Shown here one piece after another: positions 8,625-15,947 of a stretch of DNA of 64,000 nucleotides. Source of the DNA: Flavobacteriaceae bacterium. Lineage in GTDB: Bacteria > Bacteroidota > Bacteroidia > Flavobacteriales > Flavobacteriaceae. The stretch covers positions 23,815 through 87,814 of the forward strand of contig JANQNQ010000006.1 of the NCBI GenBank assembly GCA_028279515.1. The letters run 5' to 3'. The translations under genes were made by a program, and so were the position numbers. The notes beneath the pieces were generated by a model. That model saw only the letters and a list, made by a program, of their open reading frames with translations, did not search any database and was not told where the DNA came from. Every line of letters starts with the position of its first letter. Within the stretch, counting starts at the first letter, position 1.

Positions 8625-11123
8625 ATGAAAACATTACCAAGTTATATCACCGGAAAATGGGTCGAGGGGTCTGGCGACGGACTCCCTATGCACGATGCCG
8701 TAACTGGCGAATTGATCGCCATGTCATCAACCGCTGGACTCGATATCCCTGAAACCCTTCACTACGGAAGAACCAAAGGAGGAGAAGTACTTCGAAAGAT
8801 GACTTTCCAAGAGCGCGGAAACATGCTCAAAAAATTGGCCTTGTACCTAACCAAACGTAAGGAAGAATTCTACGAGATTAGCTACCGAACAGGAGCAACC
8901 CGCGTGGATAGCTGGATCGATATCGAAGGAGGCTTCGGAAACTTGTTTGCCAATGCATCCCTTAGAAAGCTTTTCCCGAACCAACCCTATCACGTGGAAG
9001 GAGAGCCCATCGATTTATCGCGTGGCGGAAAGTTTATGGCACACCACATCATGGTGCCCAAACGAGGGGTGGCGGTACATATCAACGCATTTAATTTCCC
9101 AGTTTGGGGAATGCTCGAAAAGTGCGCCGTTAACTGGATGGCGGGTGTGCCAGCTGTGGTGCTTCCCGCGCCACAAACTGCCTATTTGACCGAAGCGGTA
9201 GTGCGCGTTATCGTTGACTCGGGAATCCTTCCCGAAGGAGCGCTTCAACTGCTAAGTGGTATGACTAAAAATATTCTAGACACTGTAGAGTCGCAAGATG
9301 TTGTGACCTTCACTGGGTCGGCTAGTACTGGACGACTACTGAAAGCACATCCTAGAATCGTGCAGGAAGCGGTACCATTTACGATGGAAGCCGATTCGTT
9401 GAACTGTTCTATCTTAGGAAAAGACGCGGTGCCAGGAACACCTGAATTTGACCTTTTTGTCAAAGAGGTCAGAAAGGAAATGACCGTGAAATGCGGACAA
9501 AAATGTACGGCGATTCGTCGTATCATCGTTCCAGAGAACTTGATGGAAGATGTACAGATCGCGCTCGGAAAACAACTCGATAAAGTGACCATTGGCGACC
9601 CCCGTTTAAAAGAAGTACGCATGGGATCCTTGGTGAACCGCGATCAGGTGGAAGAAGTAAAAAACCGCGTTCAAGATATCGCCAAGACAGCGCAAATTGT
9701 CTACGGAAATCTAGATACGCTCGAAACCGTTGGTGCCGATGCCGAAAAAGGAGCTTTTATTAGTCCGATTTTGTTGCGTGAAGACCAGCCTTTCAAAAAT
9801 ACAACGGTTCACGAAACCGAAGCCTTTGGTCCGGTGAGTACGTTGATGCCTTACAAGGACATGGAAGAAGCCATTCAACTTTCTCATATGGGGAAAGGAT
9901 CATTGGTATCTTCAATTGCTACGTTTGACGACAAACTGGCTAAAGAGTACGTAGTCGGTGCAGCCAGTCACCATGGAAGGATTTTGGTCCTCAATCGTGA
10001 AAATGCTAAACAAAGTACAGGGCATGGTTCTCCGTTGCCAAACCTAGTTCACGGCGGACCTGGAAGAGCGGGCGGCGGTGAAGAAATGGGCGGAATGCGA
10101 GGGGTAAAACACTATTTGCAACGTTGCGCCATCCAAGGGACACCAACGACCATTTCTGAAGTTACTGGAATCTATCAGGCGAACGCCAATTATAAAGAGA
10201 TTGATAATCATCCGTTCAGTTATCACTGGGAAGATATCGAACAAGGAATGTCACTAAAGACACATAAGAGAACCATCACCGATGGAGACATTGTGAACTT
10301 TGCGAATCTTACTTGGGATCATTTCTACGCCCACACCGACATCACTTCGTTAGATGGAAGTATTTTCGAAAAGCGAACGGCTCACGGATACTTCATTTTG
10401 GCCGCTGCCGCTGGATTATTCGTCTATCCAAATAAAGGCCCAGTAGCCGCTAATTATGGTTTAGAGGAATGTCGCTTCTTACGTCCGATCTATCACAATG
10501 ATACCGTATATGTACGTTTGACCTGCAAGCAAAAGATCGATCGCGATCAGCGCGGTACCGAACTACCTAGCGGAATCGTGAAGTGGTTCGTAGAAGTATT
10601 TGATCAAGAAGACGAATTGGTAGCGATAGCAACCATCTTAACGATGGTACAGAAGAAGCTGGTCAACTTAGTCGAAATGACCGAAGAAAAGATCCAAGAA
10701 TGTTTGAATAAGCTGACGGAAGATGCAAAACCCGCTTGGGGAATCATGACACCACAGCATATGATCGAGCATTTGGAGCACACATACAAAATTGCTTCCG
10801 GCGAGATCCAAGATTTTGAGATTTCGACCCCAGAAAAAATATTAGAAAAGGTGCATGATAGCCTATACAATTATCGACCTTTTCCGAAGAACAGCAATTT
10901 CCCATTGCTTGAAAAAGAAACATTGGCCGATCTGCAACATCCAGACCTAAAAACGGCCATTGAAAAATTTGTAGAAGCCAGGGAAGCCTATAAAACCTAT
11001 TTTAAAGAAAACCCAGATGCCATGCTCAAGAATATCGTTTTTGGCGAGTTGAATCGATTCGAATGGTATCTATTGGAAAGAAAACACCTGAACCATCATT
11101 TTGAGCAGTTTGGGCTATTATAA
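8625..11123 (+). CDS. paaZ: PaaZ, oxepin-CoA hydrolase / semialdehyde dehydrogenase with extra C-terminal DinB/DUF1569-like domain
   Basis: Opens oxepin-CoA (hydratase domain) and oxidises the resulting semialdehyde with NADP+ (ALDH domain). From ATG 8625 it has 832 aa: ALDH domain about 1-520 with E255 and C294 (GQKC), matching E256/C295 of E. coli PaaZ; MaoC-like hydratase about 530-676 with WDHFYAHTD (D565, H570) and AHGYFILAAAAGLF. Residues 677-832 are extra compared with the 681-aa E. coli enzyme and resemble DUF1569/DinB proteins (TPQHMIEHLEHTY ... WYLLERKHLNHHFEQFG). A GTG at 8613 would add four residues; ATG is preferred. Confidence 0.93.
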   Translation: MKTLPSYITGKWVEGSGDGLPMHDAVTGELIAMSSTAGLDIPETLHYGRTKGGEVLRKMTFQERGNMLKKLALYLTKRKEEFYEISYRTGATRVDSWIDIEGGFGNLFANASLRKLFPNQPYHVEGEPIDLSRGGKFMAHHIMVPKRGVAVHINAFNFPVWGMLEKCAVNWMAGVPAVVLPAPQTAYLTEAVVRVIVDSGILPEGALQLLSGMTKNILDTVESQDVVTFTGSASTGRLLKAHPRIVQEAVPFTMEADSLNCSILGKDAVPGTPEFDLFVKEVRKEMTVKCGQKCTAIRRIIVPENLMEDVQIALGKQLDKVTIGDPRLKEVRMGSLVNRDQVEEVKNRVQDIAKTAQIVYGNLDTLETVGADAEKGAFISPILLREDQPFKNTTVHETEAFGPVSTLMPYKDMEEAIQLSHMGKGSLVSSIATFDDKLAKEYVVGAASHHGRILVLNRENAKQSTGHGSPLPNLVHGGPGRAGGGEEMGGMRGVKHYLQRCAIQGTPTTISEVTGIYQANANYKEIDNHPFSYHWEDIEQGMSLKTHKRTITDGDIVNFANLTWDHFYAHTDITSLDGSIFEKRTAHGYFILAAAAGLFVYPNKGPVAANYGLEECRFLRPIYHNDTVYVRLTCKQKIDRDQRGTELPSGIVKWFVEVFDQEDELVAIATILTMVQKKLVNLVEMTEEKIQECLNKLTEDAKPAWGIMTPQHMIEHLEHTYKIASGEIQDFEISTPEKILEKVHDSLYNYRPFPKNSNFPLLEKETLADLQHPDLKTAIEKFVEAREAYKTYFKENPDAMLKNIVFGELNRFEWYLLERKHLNHHFEQFGLL

Positions 11124-11198
11124 GAATTGAGATATGAGTAGTGAGTATTGAGATATTTGTTTTCTCAGTACTCAGTACTCAATACTAACATCTAAAAT
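11124..11198 (+). repeat. Inverted repeat of the GTATTGAGTACTGAG type
   Basis: GAGTAGTGAGTATTGAGATA (about 11135-11154) is imperfectly complementary to TCAGTACTCAGTACTCAATAC (about 11165-11185). A hairpin could form in the paaZ-paaF gap. It differs from the other two repeat families in the cluster. Confidence 0.7.
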
Positions 11199-11951
11199 AT
11201 GACCGCACCCTACGTAAAACAAGACATACAAAACGGAATTTCAACCATTGAGTTCTTTCACCCAGCACACAATTCGTTGCCAGGAGATATTTTGGCAAAA
11301 TTGGCACAAACGATTACCGAAGCAGGAGAAAATGAAGAAGTAAAAGTGATCATTCTAAAAAGTGGAGGCGATCGCACCTTTTGTGCAGGAGCAAGCTTTA
11401 AAGAGTTGATCAACATCAACGATGCCGAGACTGGAAGAGTATTCTTCTCAGGTTTCGCCAATGTGATCAATGCCATGCGCAAATGCCCGAAATTCATCAT
11501 CGGCCGCGTTCAGGGAAAGACTGTTGGAGGAGGCGTCGGAATCGCTTCTGCCATGGATTACTGTATGGCGACCAAATTCGCAGCCATCAAGCTGAGTGAG
11601 CTAAACGTAGGTATCGGACCCTTCGTAGTTGGACCGGCCGTAGAACGCAAACTAGGCCTCACCGGAATGTCACAGATTGCTATTGATGCTAACACCTTCT
11701 ATGATGCCGAATGGGCACGCCAAAAAGGATTGTATACGCAAGTGTTCGAAAGTACAGAAGCACTGGATGAAGCTGTTCAAGCATTTGCCGAAAACCTCTG
11801 TAATTACAACCCAGAAGCCATGAAAGAAATGAAAACCATCTTTTGGCAAGGCACCGAGCACTGGGACACTTTGTTGGCAGAACGCGCAGAAATCAGCGGA
11901 CGATTGGTGTTATCAGAATTCACAAAAGAAACGTTGAAACGATTCAAGTAA
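11199..11951 (+). CDS. Enoyl-CoA hydratase family, candidate PaaF (2,3-dehydroadipyl-CoA hydratase)
   Basis: Crotonase-fold protein of 250 aa, with CoA/oxyanion motif FCAGASFKEL and the segment TVGGGVGIASAMDYCMA. Of the two crotonase catalytic glutamates, the second is present (KLSELNVGIGP), but the first (E in GGGCEL of rat crotonase) is Gly here. It could be a true hydratase with an altered mechanism, a methylglutaconyl-CoA hydratase-like enzyme, or an isomerase. Its place between paaZ and paaY, with no other hydratase in the cluster, makes the PaaF role the simplest reading. Confidence 0.65.
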   Translation: MTAPYVKQDIQNGISTIEFFHPAHNSLPGDILAKLAQTITEAGENEEVKVIILKSGGDRTFCAGASFKELININDAETGRVFFSGFANVINAMRKCPKFIIGRVQGKTVGGGVGIASAMDYCMATKFAAIKLSELNVGIGPFVVGPAVERKLGLTGMSQIAIDANTFYDAEWARQKGLYTQVFESTEALDEAVQAFAENLCNYNPEAMKEMKTIFWQGTEHWDTLLAERAEISGRLVLSEFTKETLKRFK

Positions 11952-12203
11952 CTTATTCCTGCGAAGGCAGGGAATTGTCATTAGAAATAGGCCTGGGCTG
12001 ACCTACTAAAAGTTGCTGTGTAAATTTGAAATGAGATTCTGCCAAGAAGCTTCCGCTTGTTCGAATTCGGCGTTAGCCGGAAAGGTCGGAAGGTTTAGGG
12101 ATCGAATGAAAAATTTAAGCAACTTATAGTCAGTCTTGACTTTTTGGTTCGTTTTGTGTCAAGACAAAATGAACAGATAATAATAATTTATTATTTCCAT
12201 AGC
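11952..12203 (+). repeat. 252-bp gap with hairpin repeats before paaY
   Basis: Holds CTTCCGCTTGTTCG...GGTCGGAAG (arms around 12049 and 12086), then GTCTTGAC (12134-12141) pairing with GTCAAGAC (12158-12165), and an inner GTTCGTTTTGT / ACAAAATGAAC hairpin (12147-12174). The in-frame start at 12144 that would lengthen paaY lies in this hairpin, so it is not used. Confidence 0.8.
12000..12019 (+). repeat. 20-bp direct repeat, left copy (flanks paaY)
   Basis: GACCTACTAAAAGTTGCTGT; the right copy at 12825-12844 differs at one base. The two copies bracket the intact paaY gene. Confidence 0.8.
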
Positions 12204-12800
12204 ATGATCTATTCATTCAAAGGCTTTACACCCGTCATACACGAAACCGCTTTCATTCACCCACAAGCGGCAGTGACCGGCAATGTTATCATCGGAAAAG
12301 ATGTATACGTAGGCCCAGGAGCTGCAATACGCGGCGATTGGGGAGAGATCATCATTGAAGATGGTTGCAATGTGCAAGAAAATTGTACGCTACATATGTT
12401 TCCAGGAAAGACGATGGTGCTCAAAGAATCAGCCCATATCGGTCACGGAGCCATCATTCACGGAGCCAATATAGGTCGAAACGTTTTAGTCGGAATGAAC
12501 GCAGTACTTATGGATGATGCCGAAATCGGAGATGAATGTATCATTGGAGCACTAGCCTTTGTAAAAGGCGGAACCATCATTCCACCAAGGAAAATGGTCG
12601 TAGGAAATCCGGCGAAGATAATCAAAGACGTCAGTGGTGAGATGATTGCTTGGAAGACAAAGGGTACACAATTGTATCAACAACTACCCAAAGAATGTTA
12701 TGACAGCTTGATCCCAACAGAACCACTTCGAGAAATCCCAAAAGACCGCCCCTCCCAAGAAGCCTTTTATCAAACTCTAAAGGAGTTCAAAAAGAAATAA
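12204..12800 (+). CDS. paaY: PaaY, gamma-carbonic-anhydrase-fold thioesterase
   Basis: Left-handed beta-helix protein of the phenylacetate cluster; in other bacteria PaaY is a thioesterase that rescues CoA from dead-end intermediates. From ATG 12204 it has 198 aa with hexapeptide repeats (ETAFIHPQAAVTGNVIIGKD, GPGAAIRGDWG) and metal-ligand histidines in NCTLHMF, AHIGHGAIIHGA. The C-terminus ...IPKDRPSQEAFYQTLKEFKKK is the segment found again as a relic at 13.4 kb. It is flanked by a 20-bp direct repeat. Confidence 0.9.
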   Translation: MIYSFKGFTPVIHETAFIHPQAAVTGNVIIGKDVYVGPGAAIRGDWGEIIIEDGCNVQENCTLHMFPGKTMVLKESAHIGHGAIIHGANIGRNVLVGMNAVLMDDAEIGDECIIGALAFVKGGTIIPPRKMVVGNPAKIIKDVSGEMIAWKTKGTQLYQQLPKECYDSLIPTEPLREIPKDRPSQEAFYQTLKEFKKK

Positions 12801-12824
12801 GAACGATTACAGAGCACATACTTA

Positions 12825-12844
12825 GACCTACTAAAAGTAGCTGT
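12825..12844 (+). repeat. 20-bp direct repeat, right copy
   Basis: GACCTACTAAAAGTAGCTGT, 19 of 20 bases identical to 12000-12019. It lies 24 bp after the paaY stop. Confidence 0.8.
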
Positions 12845-12979
12845 AGACTTTGTGGTTAAAGGTCTAAAAGAAGGGTAAATATGAAAAACCTGTAAAAGTT
12901 GACATGGGATTTAATGAAATGATGCAGAGGTTTCTAAGGTAGATAGAGCCAGAGTAGAGGTTAATATTAAGAAAAATAA

Positions 12980-13219
12980 ATGAGATATTACATGTATTGG
13001 TTGAAGTTAGTTTTGGGGTTGATACTTACTATAATTCCAACATTTTTAGGAATTAATACTTTTTTTCTTATTCTGGGAGTTCCCCTTATTGAGTTTGATA
13101 AAAATTACGCCATATTTCTTGCTGCGGGCGATGTTTCTGGCTTAATATTAGTTTTTTATGGCATTATGCTTTATTGTGGCATAATTTTGTTAAAGGACCT
13201 TAAAAAAACAAATGATTAG
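12980..13219 (+). CDS. Small membrane protein of unknown function
   Basis: 79-aa protein with two or three hydrophobic helices (about 7-25, 26-35 and 50-71) and a lysine-rich C-terminus (LLKDLKKTND). No family recognised. The frame is markedly AT-rich compared with the neighbouring paa genes. It sits between intact paaY and the paaY relic, so it may have arrived with the rearrangement there. Coding status is plausible from the clean hydrophobic pattern but unproven. Confidence 0.5.
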   Translation: MRYYMYWLKLVLGLILTIIPTFLGINTFFLILGVPLIEFDKNYAIFLAAGDVSGLILVFYGIMLYCGIILLKDLKKTND

Positions 13220-13239
13220 CACTTGTTTTTTGGCTGCTT

Positions 13240-13429
13240 AGTCAGGATGGTTGTCTCGAAAAAGATAGGCAGGTATTGGCAGTTGCGGTGCGTTCTGACG
13301 TGCGAAGTCTCTTGAGAGCCTCAACCAGCTGTACGGTTGTCAGTGCACAGGAAATGACCGTGATTCCCGAAAGATTGACCTTCTTAAGAGGCTTTTTATA
13401 AGACTCTCAAAGAATTTAAGTCAAAGTAA
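13240..13429 (+). pseudogene. Decayed remnant of a second paaY (3' end)
   Basis: The frame ending at the TAA at 13427-13429 reads P-K-D-stop-P-S-stop-E-A-F-Y-K-T-L-K-E-F-K-S-K (13367-13426). It matches the end of PaaY (PKDRPSQEAFYQTLKEFKKK) at 16 of 20 positions. The two stops are TGA for a CGN arginine and TAA for the CAA glutamine. Most nucleotide differences from intact paaY are synonymous third-position changes, so this was a diverged functional copy before it decayed. Weaker similarity may reach back to about 13240 (ATGGTTGTCTCGAAAAAG versus ATGATTGCTTGGAAGACA). Confidence 0.78.
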
Positions 13430-13433
13430 ATCG

Positions 13434-13510
13434 CAAAAGTCAAAATGTAAAATATAAAAGTTTAAAGCGCTAGTACTTTTACATTTTACGGTTTTGCATT
13501 TATAATTTGT
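13434..13510 (+). repeat. TTTTACATTT-family inverted repeat
   Basis: AAAATGTAAAATATAAAAG (about 13442-13460) faces ACTTTTACATTTTACGG (about 13476-13492), then a related TTTTGCATTTATAATTTG. This is the third copy of the element also seen at 5112-5203 and 7325-7379. It ends 2 bp from the stop of the next (minus-strand) gene. Confidence 0.72.
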
Positions 13511-13511
13511 A

Positions 13512-13901
13512 CTATTCTACCTTAAAATCATAAATAACCGGCGGAGCCGCCAAATACTTTCGAGTAGCAGTACGAATCTCAACATGAAGAGAATCCTGCT
13601 GATAACGGTCCAAGGCATCAAGATCTTCAAAATACATGGTCATCACCACATCAAAATCTCGGTCTTGACGCAGGTCACCCGAAGAAATACGTTTGCTTAA
13701 CTCAAGGTCATGTAGATAATCAATCGCTGCCAACCCTTTCAATTCGGTTATAAAAGAAGTTGTTTCAGCATCCGTGATGTCATTTTTAAGGTCAATATAC
13801 ACCGTATGCCCGATCATTCCTTGACGATCTCTAATTTCTTCAGAGCAACTCATTGCAATTAAAGCAATGGTCAAAAGAATACATAGTTTTTTCATGTTCA
13901 A
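13512..13901 (-). CDS. Dabb-domain (stress-responsive A/B barrel) lipoprotein
   Basis: 129 aa with a lipoprotein signal (KKLCILLTIALIAMSC, lipobox before the Cys); the in-frame ATG at 13895 would give the more usual MKK start. The mature part looks like a Dabb dimeric alpha-beta barrel: GMIGHTVYIDLKNDIT at the first strand, then RDFDVVMTMYFEDLDALDRYQQD, the typical 'DyalV..f.d..al..Y..hp.H' pattern. Function unknown; Dabb proteins are mostly small dimeric barrels. The upstream region contains a 12-copy heptamer repeat 21 bp before the start. Confidence 0.75.
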   Translation of the reverse strand: MNMKKLCILLTIALIAMSCSEEIRDRQGMIGHTVYIDLKNDITDAETTSFITELKGLAAIDYLHDLELSKRISSGDLRQDRDFDVVMTMYFEDLDALDRYQQDSLHVEIRTATRKYLAAPPVIYDFKVE

Positions 13902-13921
13902 CAGAAGGTTTGATATTTTCT

Positions 13922-14005
13922 AACAACTAACAACTAACAACTAACAACTAACAACTAACAACTAACAACTAACAACTAACAACTAACAACTAACAACTAA
14001 CAACT
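13922..14005 (+). repeat. Heptanucleotide tandem repeat, 12 perfect copies of AACAACT
   Basis: Twelve uninterrupted 7-bp units fill 13922-14005, read AGTTGTT on the minus strand. The last unit overlaps the stop codon of the upstream Lrp-type gene (14004-14006). The first unit is 21 bp from the start of the Dabb lipoprotein gene, so length change would alter only promoter or leader spacing, not a protein. Confidence 0.95.
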
Positions 14006-14477
14006 ACAAATGCGCTAAATCCAGCTCGTTCGTGTCTTTTCCTTTCGATAATGCAATATAACTCTGTACGCTTCCAAGGTCTGAGATCAAGGTTAACTTG
14101 GTCAAAATAAAGCGCTCATACGCTTCCACATCTTCAACGACTAATTTCAGCAAATAATCAAAGTTTCCCGCAACGCGATGACACTCTACTACTTCGGGAA
14201 ATCCATTGATAGTCTTCACAAACTTTTCAAGGTAGCTACGCGTATGTCCTTTGAGTGTAATACCGATGAACACAATCTGCTTGAGTCCAATTTTCTTGTT
14301 ATTCAGAAGGGCTACGTACTTATCGATGTACCCTTCTTTCTCCAGTTTTTTAATACGCTCAAAGATAGGAGTTGTAGACATGCCTAACTCCTCCGCAATA
14401 CTCTTAGTAGTGCGATTGCTGTTGTGCTGAAGCATCTGCAAGATGGCCTTGTCGGTTTTGTCCAGACGATATTCCAT
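14004..14477 (-). CDS. Lrp/AsnC-family transcriptional regulator (BkdR-like by context)
   Basis: 157 aa: N-terminal winged HTH (DKTDKAILQMLQHNSNRTTKSIAEELGMSTTPIFERIKKLEKEG) and C-terminal RAM ligand-binding domain (GITLKGHTR...PEVVECHRVAGNFDYLLKLVV). It is transcribed divergently from the branched-chain dehydrogenase/ilvE operon, as bkdR is from bkd genes in pseudomonads, so sensing branched-chain amino or keto acids is a reasonable inference. A perfect 8-bp inverted repeat in the shared upstream region is a candidate operator. Confidence 0.9.
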   Translation of the reverse strand: MEYRLDKTDKAILQMLQHNSNRTTKSIAEELGMSTTPIFERIKKLEKEGYIDKYVALLNNKKIGLKQIVFIGITLKGHTRSYLEKFVKTINGFPEVVECHRVAGNFDYLLKLVVEDVEAYERFILTKLTLISDLGSVQSYIALSKGKDTNELDLAHL

Positions 14478-14552
14478 AGAGAAGAATTTAATATCGAAGG
14501 TAGTTTTTTAAAACCAAAAAAGAAAAAAAATATTTATTTCGTCAATTTAGAA

Positions 14553-14572
14553 GAATGATTTTCTAATCATTC
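14553..14572. promoter_or_regulatory. Palindrome GAATGATT-ttct-AATCATTC, candidate Lrp-type operator
   Basis: Perfect 8-bp arms with a 4-bp spacer in the 177-bp space between the Lrp-type gene (start 14477, minus) and the E2 gene (start 14655, plus). No T-run follows it, so it is not a terminator. Binding by the neighbouring regulator is inferred. Confidence 0.5.
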
Positions 14573-14654
14573 AAAGAAGTCAGGTCGATTAACGCGGCTT
14601 TGCGTATTTGTTGTTAACTTTATTCTTTTGTTTAATTGCTGAAACACTCGTAGC

Positions 14655-15941
14655 GTGATTGTAGAATTGAAGATGCCCAAAATGGGCGAGAGTATATCTG
14701 AAGCCACCATTATCAGCTGGCTAAAACAACCCGGAGATACTATTGAACAAGAAGAAACCATCCTTGAGGTTGCTACCGACAAGGTCGACTCCGAGGTTCC
14801 ATCACCCTGTACAGGGATTCTCAAAGAAGTACTTTTTCAGCCGAATGATGTAGTGCCCGTAGGCACAGTGCTCGCATTGATTGATGCCGATGAATCAGCA
14901 GTTTCAGAGCAGGTTACAAGCACGACACCTTCCGCAGAAAAAAAACAAGAAAAAAGACCCGAAAGCAAACCAGCGCCTGTTAGAGTTTCGGGAGCATCGG
15001 GTGTATCAGATACCTTTCTATCTCCATTGGTCATCAGCATTGCGCAAAAAGAGAATCTCACCATGGAAGAGGTGCTCAGCATTCCTGGTACTGGTACCGA
15101 CGGACGTATCAGAAAGAGCGATGTCGTTCATTATCTAAAAAACAGAAAATATCCGTTGCCGAGCAAGCCACAGCAAGTCGCAACAAGTCCGGCATCCACA
15201 TACAAAACACCACCGATACCGTTTGACCCTAGTAAGGACCGTCGTGTCGAAATGGACCGCATGCGTCAAATGATTGCGGATCATATGGTGTATTCAAAGC
15301 ATACATCGCCGCACGTTACTTCGTATGTTGAGGTCGATGTGACGAACTTGGTCAACTGGCGAAATAAAGTAAAAGTTCAGTTTCAGGAAAAGCATGGTGA
15401 AAAACTCACCTTCACGCCAATTTTCGTGCAAGCTGTGGCTAAGGCCATTCAAGAATTCCCGCTGATCAATGTGTCGGTAGATGGCAACGAGATCGTGGTA
15501 AAGAAAGACATCAACGTAGGGATGGCAACAGCGCTTCCAAGCGGTAATTTGATTGTTCCTGTCGTGAAGAATGCCGATCAGAAAAACTTGGTCGGACTCG
15601 CCAAAGAGGTGAATACGTTGGCAGGAAAGGCAAGAGAGAACAAGTTGAGTCCAGAAGACATTCAAGGAAGTTCTTTTACAATCAGTAATGTGGGCACCTT
15701 CGGAAGCCTAATGGGTACGCCGATTATCAATCAACCCGAAGTAGCCATCCTGGCCACAGGAATTATTAAAAAGCGAGCCGAAGTAATCGAAAGAGACGGA
15801 GAAGATGTGATTGCTATACGACAGATGATGTTTTTATCATTGTCGTTTGACCACCGAGTGGTCGATGGATTCTTGGGCGGTTCGTTCTTAAAAAGAGTAG
15901 CCGATCACTTAGAACAATTTGACGAAAACCAAAACACATAA
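14655..15941 (+). CDS. Dihydrolipoyllysine acyltransferase, E2 of a branched-chain 2-oxoacid dehydrogenase
   Basis: Core E2 enzyme that accepts the branched acyl group on lipoyl-lysine and passes it to CoA. 428 aa: lipoyl domain with K43 in EVATDKVDSEVPSP, a linker rich in S/T/P/K (about 80-115), an E3-binding domain (SPLVISIAQKENLTMEEVL...GTDGRIRKSDV) and a C-terminal catalytic domain with SFDHRVVDG (H400, D404). It starts with GTG at 14655; an in-frame TGA at 14640 excludes an earlier start. No E3 gene is nearby, so a shared dihydrolipoamide dehydrogenase must be used. Confidence 0.93.
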   Translation: MIVELKMPKMGESISEATIISWLKQPGDTIEQEETILEVATDKVDSEVPSPCTGILKEVLFQPNDVVPVGTVLALIDADESAVSEQVTSTTPSAEKKQEKRPESKPAPVRVSGASGVSDTFLSPLVISIAQKENLTMEEVLSIPGTGTDGRIRKSDVVHYLKNRKYPLPSKPQQVATSPASTYKTPPIPFDPSKDRRVEMDRMRQMIADHMVYSKHTSPHVTSYVEVDVTNLVNWRNKVKVQFQEKHGEKLTFTPIFVQAVAKAIQEFPLINVSVDGNEIVVKKDINVGMATALPSGNLIVPVVKNADQKNLVGLAKEVNTLAGKARENKLSPEDIQGSSFTISNVGTFGSLMGTPIINQPEVAILATGIIKKRAEVIERDGEDVIAIRQMMFLSLSFDHRVVDGFLGGSFLKRVADHLEQFDENQNT

Positions 15942-15947
15942 ATTACA

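Noticed and set aside
12144..12203. Longer PaaY N-terminus
   Set aside because: The extra 20 residues come from a palindromic repeat; the PaaY family starts near MIYSFKG.
13922..14005. CRISPR-like array
   Set aside because: Units are contiguous 7-bp copies without spacers; it is a simple tandem repeat.
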